From NCBI RefSeq assembly GCF_910596095.1, contig NC_056548.1, forward strand, positions 12,859,151 to 12,923,150: DNA of 64,000 nt, written 5' to 3'. The stretch comes from Thunnus maccoyii. Taxonomy: Eukaryota; Chordata; Actinopteri; Scombriformes; Scombridae. Position 1 is the stretch's first letter; every line of letters begins with the position of its first letter. Positions 60,047 to 64,000 of the stretch are shown one piece after another. Under the pieces are notes generated by a model. The model was not told the DNA's origin and searched no databases. It saw nothing but the letters and a program-made list of their open reading frames with translations. Position numbers and translations under genes: made by a program.

Positions 60047-60855
60047 TGCAGATGTGATGTCTACAGTATATGCACACACCTTTAGAGAAACAAGGAACAA
60101 ACGCAACAATGCATATGAATATCTAAAGTGGAAATCAAGAGTTTTTTCTTATTTTGGCAAATTAATCACAAATTGCTTCAATTTATTGTTGAACATTTTC
60201 CAAGCAAATATTCTAGATTTTTTTTTCCACCCTCCAGGCAGCCTTTGGGACTGCTACATTTCAATAAATTTTAAAAATCAACTTGCACAGTTTAGAAACT
60301 TGCTCCAAATTGGTAATCCACCACAATGACCATTCAATCTGCATGTTGAGTATCTTTTTATTGTCGTCTATTCTGAGTAGTCTGCCTAAAAACATTGCAG
60401 TAACCGGCTCTCAAGTCTCTGATGTTGCAATGTTCTTGATTGCACTGACAAGGAAGACATTTCAAAACACATCCTGTCGGCAACTGCATTACCACACAAC
60501 AATAATGTAACAAAAACCATAGCTGGTCAAATTTTCACTATGATGGATTACAGTTTATCTAGATGTAATGTCTAGATGTGATGTTTACACCTTGCTGAAA
60601 TGAATGTAAAATCAATGACGTCCTGGAAAGAGGAAAATCAGTCTAAAATGTATCATCTGAAAAATTGAGAAGAAACTTAAAAAGGGCTTGAGCTGTACCC
60701 TTCTAACAGGCTAGTTCATGGGATAAAACATGAACATCTATCATTTGGTGCTTTAAGTCTTTAACTTTCAACCATAAACCTGTGTTATCTCAATATTTTA
60801 CAAAGAAAAGCAAAAACTCATTTCAAGTTCAAAACTTATATAGAGTTGTACTTAC

Positions 60856-61000
60856 TTTTTATTTTATTTAGTCGTACTTCTGCTCCAAATTCTGTCCATA
60901 AAATTCATGATTAAAATGTAAAAAAAATTAAACACTTTTGTGGAGTGGATTCATTCAGTTGTCCTGTCTTCCACTGCTTATAAAAACAGGAAGAGTCAGC
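60856..61000 (-). promoter_or_regulatory. Possible noncoding first exon of the GPR65-like gene
   Basis: A near-consensus donor (AAAAA|GTAAGTAC) begins at 60,855 on the minus strand. Acceptor-like sequences lie just before the coding ATG (near 60,065-60,085). A 5' UTR intron of about 0.8 kb would resemble mammalian GPR65. Inferred only. Confidence 0.35.
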
Positions 61001-61375
61001 AGCTGCCTCTTTGTTGTCCCTGACTACCATGTCATTTACTGGGTGATAGGTCATAACAGAACAAACTACCAGTGTTAGAGGACCACACAGCAGATTTAAT
61101 TAGGATACAAAGTATATACACAGCTTGCTATTCATGTTTGGCGTGTCAATATAGATGTTGACTTGGGTAAAGGTGATGCTGATTATTCTTCTCTGTCCTC
61201 TGATAAAAGAATACGCATCTGCTTGACTAATTGCTTCCATAGCGTAGCGCTGGCTGAGCATACATGCTCTAAAGGATAGGTTTACATTTTTTCAAGTCTG
61301 TCTTAAAACAACACCCACATATGTACATTGAAAGCATTATTGGATGCTGTAATTATTTCTCCTCTCCATACTAAC

Positions 61376-61394
61376 CCCCCCCCCCCCCCCCCCC
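61376..61394. repeat. Poly-C tract
   Basis: Nineteen consecutive C between the two receptor genes. The rest of 60,110-61,783 shows nothing else recognisable. Confidence 0.95.
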
Positions 61395-61783
61395 GAAAGC
61401 AATGTCAGTATCAAGTGATGAGAGACAAAATCTGTAGCTCTGTGTAAGAATTCATTCTTTGTGGTTTTTGTGTTACTGTCCATCTGCCAACACTTTCAAC
61501 CCATTCTTTGATACAATTTTGCACCAGAAAAACAATCAACAGGGTATATAAAATTACTGTTATTGAACTTAAATAATCAACCAAAAATCAATTAAACGTG
61601 ATCTTGTTTACACCACAATCAACCACTTTAAATTACAGATGATTTGTCCAATAAAATATCAAGATAACAGTGTCAGTAAAAAGGCAGTAGTACCCCTACA
61701 AACTCCTCTAAAATGACACAGTCCCAAATAAAAATAGTTTTCTCTTTTAATTTAAAATTATAGGTTAAAAATAAAACACAAAA

Positions 61784-62839
61784 TCAATGATGTTGTTTAA
61801 ACGAAACTGACAGAATCCTAGAGCCCATTGACACTTTCTTCCACATAAAAACTTCCCTACACTTCTCCACAGCTTTCCTTATCTCTTTCTTGGCACTGTC
61901 ACTGATTAAACAGTATATTATAGGATCCAATGTACTGTTTATGGTGGTGGTAGCAACTGTGACCAAATATGGATCTTTGAGCCATGATGCCCACGTGCAG
62001 GATCCGGGCTCCAGTATGGCCCTGAGCAGCATGACAGTCTGGTAGGGCACAAAGGCCACTATGTAGGTTAGATAGAGGAACAGTAGCAGCAGCCCCACTT
62101 TCTTCCGCTCTTCTGCCAGGATGGAGGTGCTCTGTTGGAGTGATTGCATGATCTGCTGAAAGCAAAAGGTCATGATGATGACTGGGACCAAGAAACCCAG
62201 GATGAACCGCGTGAAGGCGAAGTTGGCATCTTCTCCGGTCATAGGTATTCGCTCCTGGCACAAGCGTCTTGAGGAGAAAGCGTGCAGTGCCCCTGTGTGG
62301 TCAAGCAGGATAATGTGGACGATAATCTCCAAAGTCCATACAGCAATACTCACAACTGTTGTTGTCTGCAACTCTCGGACCCAGTGAAAGTGCAGAGGGT
62401 AGACCACTGCTAGATAGCGATCAACAGAGATGCAGCAAAGGAGGCCTGAGCCGACATAAAAGCTGTTGTACATGACCACAGCTACTGAGCTGCAGAGACC
62501 ATCACCCACAGGCCGCTGTAGAGCCAGTTCAATCCAAACAGGCAGAGAGATTGTGTACAGCAGATCGGAGATGGACAGGTTGATGAGGTAGACTGCCATG
62601 CTGTTCCCTTTCCTCATCAACATCCAGGCTACATACAAAGACAGGCAATTAGCCGAAAAGCCAACAATAAAAAATAGAGAATAGGCAGCCGGATACATGT
62701 GCTGCTCCACTGAAGAATTCAGGGAGCAGCTCGCTTGGTTGAGTGTTGTGTTCATCCTTTCACTCGATGCAGACTCGACCTGAATGGGAATGGAAATGGG
62801 AAGCTCTGTGTTGTGTTGAACTGAGATAAGTTCTGCCAT
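61784..62839 (-). CDS. Second proton-sensing-type G-protein-coupled receptor (GPR65/GPR132-like)
   Basis: Single-exon class A receptor, 351 residues from the first ATG, or 323 from Met29 (62,755), which has the better Kozak (A at -3) and matches the short N-termini of relatives (MNTTLNQASCSLNSS). Numbered from the first ATG: sequons N30 and N41, H47 before TM1, N1.50 (N64), D2.50 (D92), C116/C194, DRY 140-142, W4.50 (W168), E4.53 (E171) and NSTLDPIIYC with D7.49 (D305). All three members of the buried acidic triad of proton sensors are kept. The sequence is clearly related to its neighbour 1.7 kb away, so the two probably arose by tandem duplication. It may be the teleost gene called gpr184 or another GPR65-family member; I cannot assign it. 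Confidence 0.8.
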   Translation of the reverse strand: MAELISVQHNTELPISIPIQVESASSERMNTTLNQASCSLNSSVEQHMYPAAYSLFFIVGFSANCLSLYVAWMLMRKGNSMAVYLINLSISDLLYTISLPVWIELALQRPVGDGLCSSVAVVMYNSFYVGSGLLCCISVDRYLAVVYPLHFHWVRELQTTTVVSIAVWTLEIIVHIILLDHTGALHAFSSRRLCQERIPMTGEDANFAFTRFILGFLVPVIIMTFCFQQIMQSLQQSTSILAEERKKVGLLLLFLYLTYIVAFVPYQTVMLLRAILEPGSCTWASWLKDPYLVTVATTTINSTLDPIIYCLISDSAKKEIRKAVEKCREVFMWKKVSMGSRILSVSFKQHH

Positions 62840-63159
62840 GCAAATAACTCTCAGGAAAACACCTTGGTCATGCTTAAAATGTAAATGGCATCCGATGCTA
62901 TCACTGTAGCTGTCATTTTATTTCCGTAGTGTTGAAAGCTGAGCACAGGTTCAACTATAAGATTAAACATTAACTGAAAATTTGTAGGATTAAATGTAAA
63001 TTATACTGCGTATAGCTCATGACCTTTACATGTTTATGTAGAAAACAGGAACTCACATCCTTGATTACATTACCATCAAGAGCGTCTAACAGAGGAAGTT
63101 GTGTCATGCTTAGAGGCATTTAGACAGTGCATACTGTATGTCACTATAGAATCAAACCG
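62840..63159. other. Upstream region of the second receptor gene
   Basis: No exon can be assigned. A noncoding 5' exon may exist here or beyond the window; nothing decides this. Confidence 0.4.
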
Positions 63160-63665
63160 GTGGTGGAAACAGTTTTGAGGTATTTGTATTTGAGTATTTC
63201 CTTTTTATGCTACTTTATACTACTTCCTTACTACATTTCAGCAGGAAATGTTACTCTTAACTCCACTGTGTTTATTTGATATCTATAGCTATTTTTGAGA
63301 TTAAGAATTTACATTAAAAAAAGAATAAACCTATAAAATACAAGTAAGTAACTTAATATGGGGAAATTATCCAATATGTCGTAGATAAGCAAAGCAAAAC
63401 TTTTATGCAAATTTGTGTATCAGGATTGTGTTTTGGGGGGGCTTGACCCCCAGGTTGGGAACCACTGGACTAAACTATCAGTATAAAAAGTTGTTAAAAC
63501 TTGCTCAACATCAACCAACTGGTAAAATGCCATTGATGTATCGGTATTAACAATCTAATAATTATATAAAAATAACACAGGAGCCATTTTTCCTCATAAA
63601 TAAGTACATTTAAATATTTCTGTACTTCTACTTAAGTAAAGCATCTGAGTACTATTGGAAACTGG
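63160..63665. mobile_element. Degenerate dispersed fish repeat
   Basis: GAGTATTTCCTTTTTATGCT, CTACTTTATACTACTTCCTT, ACTACATTTCAGCAGGAAAT and a late ACTTCTACTTAAGTAAAG follow the order of a very common teleost repeat. An inner piece near 63,440-63,470 (CCAGGTTGGGAACCACTGGA) may be another insertion. The family name is not certain. Confidence 0.6.
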
Positions 63666-64000
63666 TGACTCTGGATAGTATAAACTATACGCAGGGCTTT
63701 CCAGGAACAGCATGTGCCTGTATTTGCATATCACTGTCATCACCCGCTATGAGTGCCAACAGTGGTGCAGTGAAATATCTTCATGTTTCATTATGTTGAT
63801 ATGTGTTGTGCTTCTGAGACAACCCATTAGACAACAGGGTTCTGTGGAATATTATCCACTGAGAGGAAAGAATGACCGTTTTTATGTACCAATGTAAGGC
63901 TCAAACTTACCAAATAAAGTCTTGCTGGAGGTGCTGGAGATAAGATTCAGTGTTTAAAAATAGAAAAAAAAACACCCGCCCCCTCCTGTCTGTGCACCCA
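63666..64000. other. Right edge, nothing recognised
   Basis: Plain sequence with one 61-codon frame that has no features. Confidence 0.4.

Noticed and set aside
60047-60109. N-terminal extension of the GPR65-like receptor
   Set aside because: The open frame there has no ATG; acceptor-like sequences suggest it is 5' UTR or intron.
1-64000. CRISPR array, bacterial operon, phage or tRNA/rRNA genes
   Set aside because: Spliced vertebrate genes throughout; no array of spaced direct repeats and no cloverleaf-like RNA gene noticed by eye.

Overview
This window is nuclear DNA from a ray-finned fish, most likely a percomorph teleost. Three things point there: the gene order, the spliced vertebrate genes with compact introns, and several dispersed repeats of kinds common in teleost genomes. 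From left to right it carries ptpn21 (minus strand, 5' coding exons only), spata7 (minus, complete), kcnk10 (plus, complete) and two single-exon class A receptors of the proton-sensing GPR65/GPR4 type (minus). The same neighbours sit together on human 14q31 (GPR65, KCNK10, SPATA7, PTPN21), which supports the gene calls independently of the translations.

Region by region. 1-9,850 is the 5' part of ptpn21: twelve coding exons with phase-consistent junctions covering the FERM domain; the linker and phosphatase domain lie beyond the left edge. 10,400-16,000 is spata7, twelve coding exons joining into a 606-residue reading frame. 19,200-41,510 is kcnk10 (TREK-2), seven coding exons joining into 578 residues, with an 11.5-kb second intron that hosts mobile-element debris, including a broken domain related to the P2X7 C-terminal cytoplasmic domain. 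41,990-52,770 is a repeat-rich intergenic block: a dispersed fish repeat in several orientations, a foldback palindrome, a SINE-like unit, a deleted DIRS-like retroelement with inverted terminal repeats, a hAT-like zinc-finger fragment and a LINE endonuclease fragment. 52,800-58,700 looks unremarkable. 58,740-62,840 holds the two receptor genes.

The genes do not form one pathway. They are a conserved linkage group: a cytoskeletal phosphatase, a photoreceptor cilium protein, a background potassium channel and acid-sensing receptors. No CRISPR array, operon, tRNA or rRNA was seen. I did not find a clearly new biological system. The most interesting signals are GIG instead of GFG in the second selectivity filter of kcnk10, loss of the buried 4.53 glutamate in one of the two receptors, a possible change of ptpn21 orientation relative to human, and the transposon-borne P2X7-like domain. 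Splice sites were read by eye, and untranslated exons are mostly inferred.
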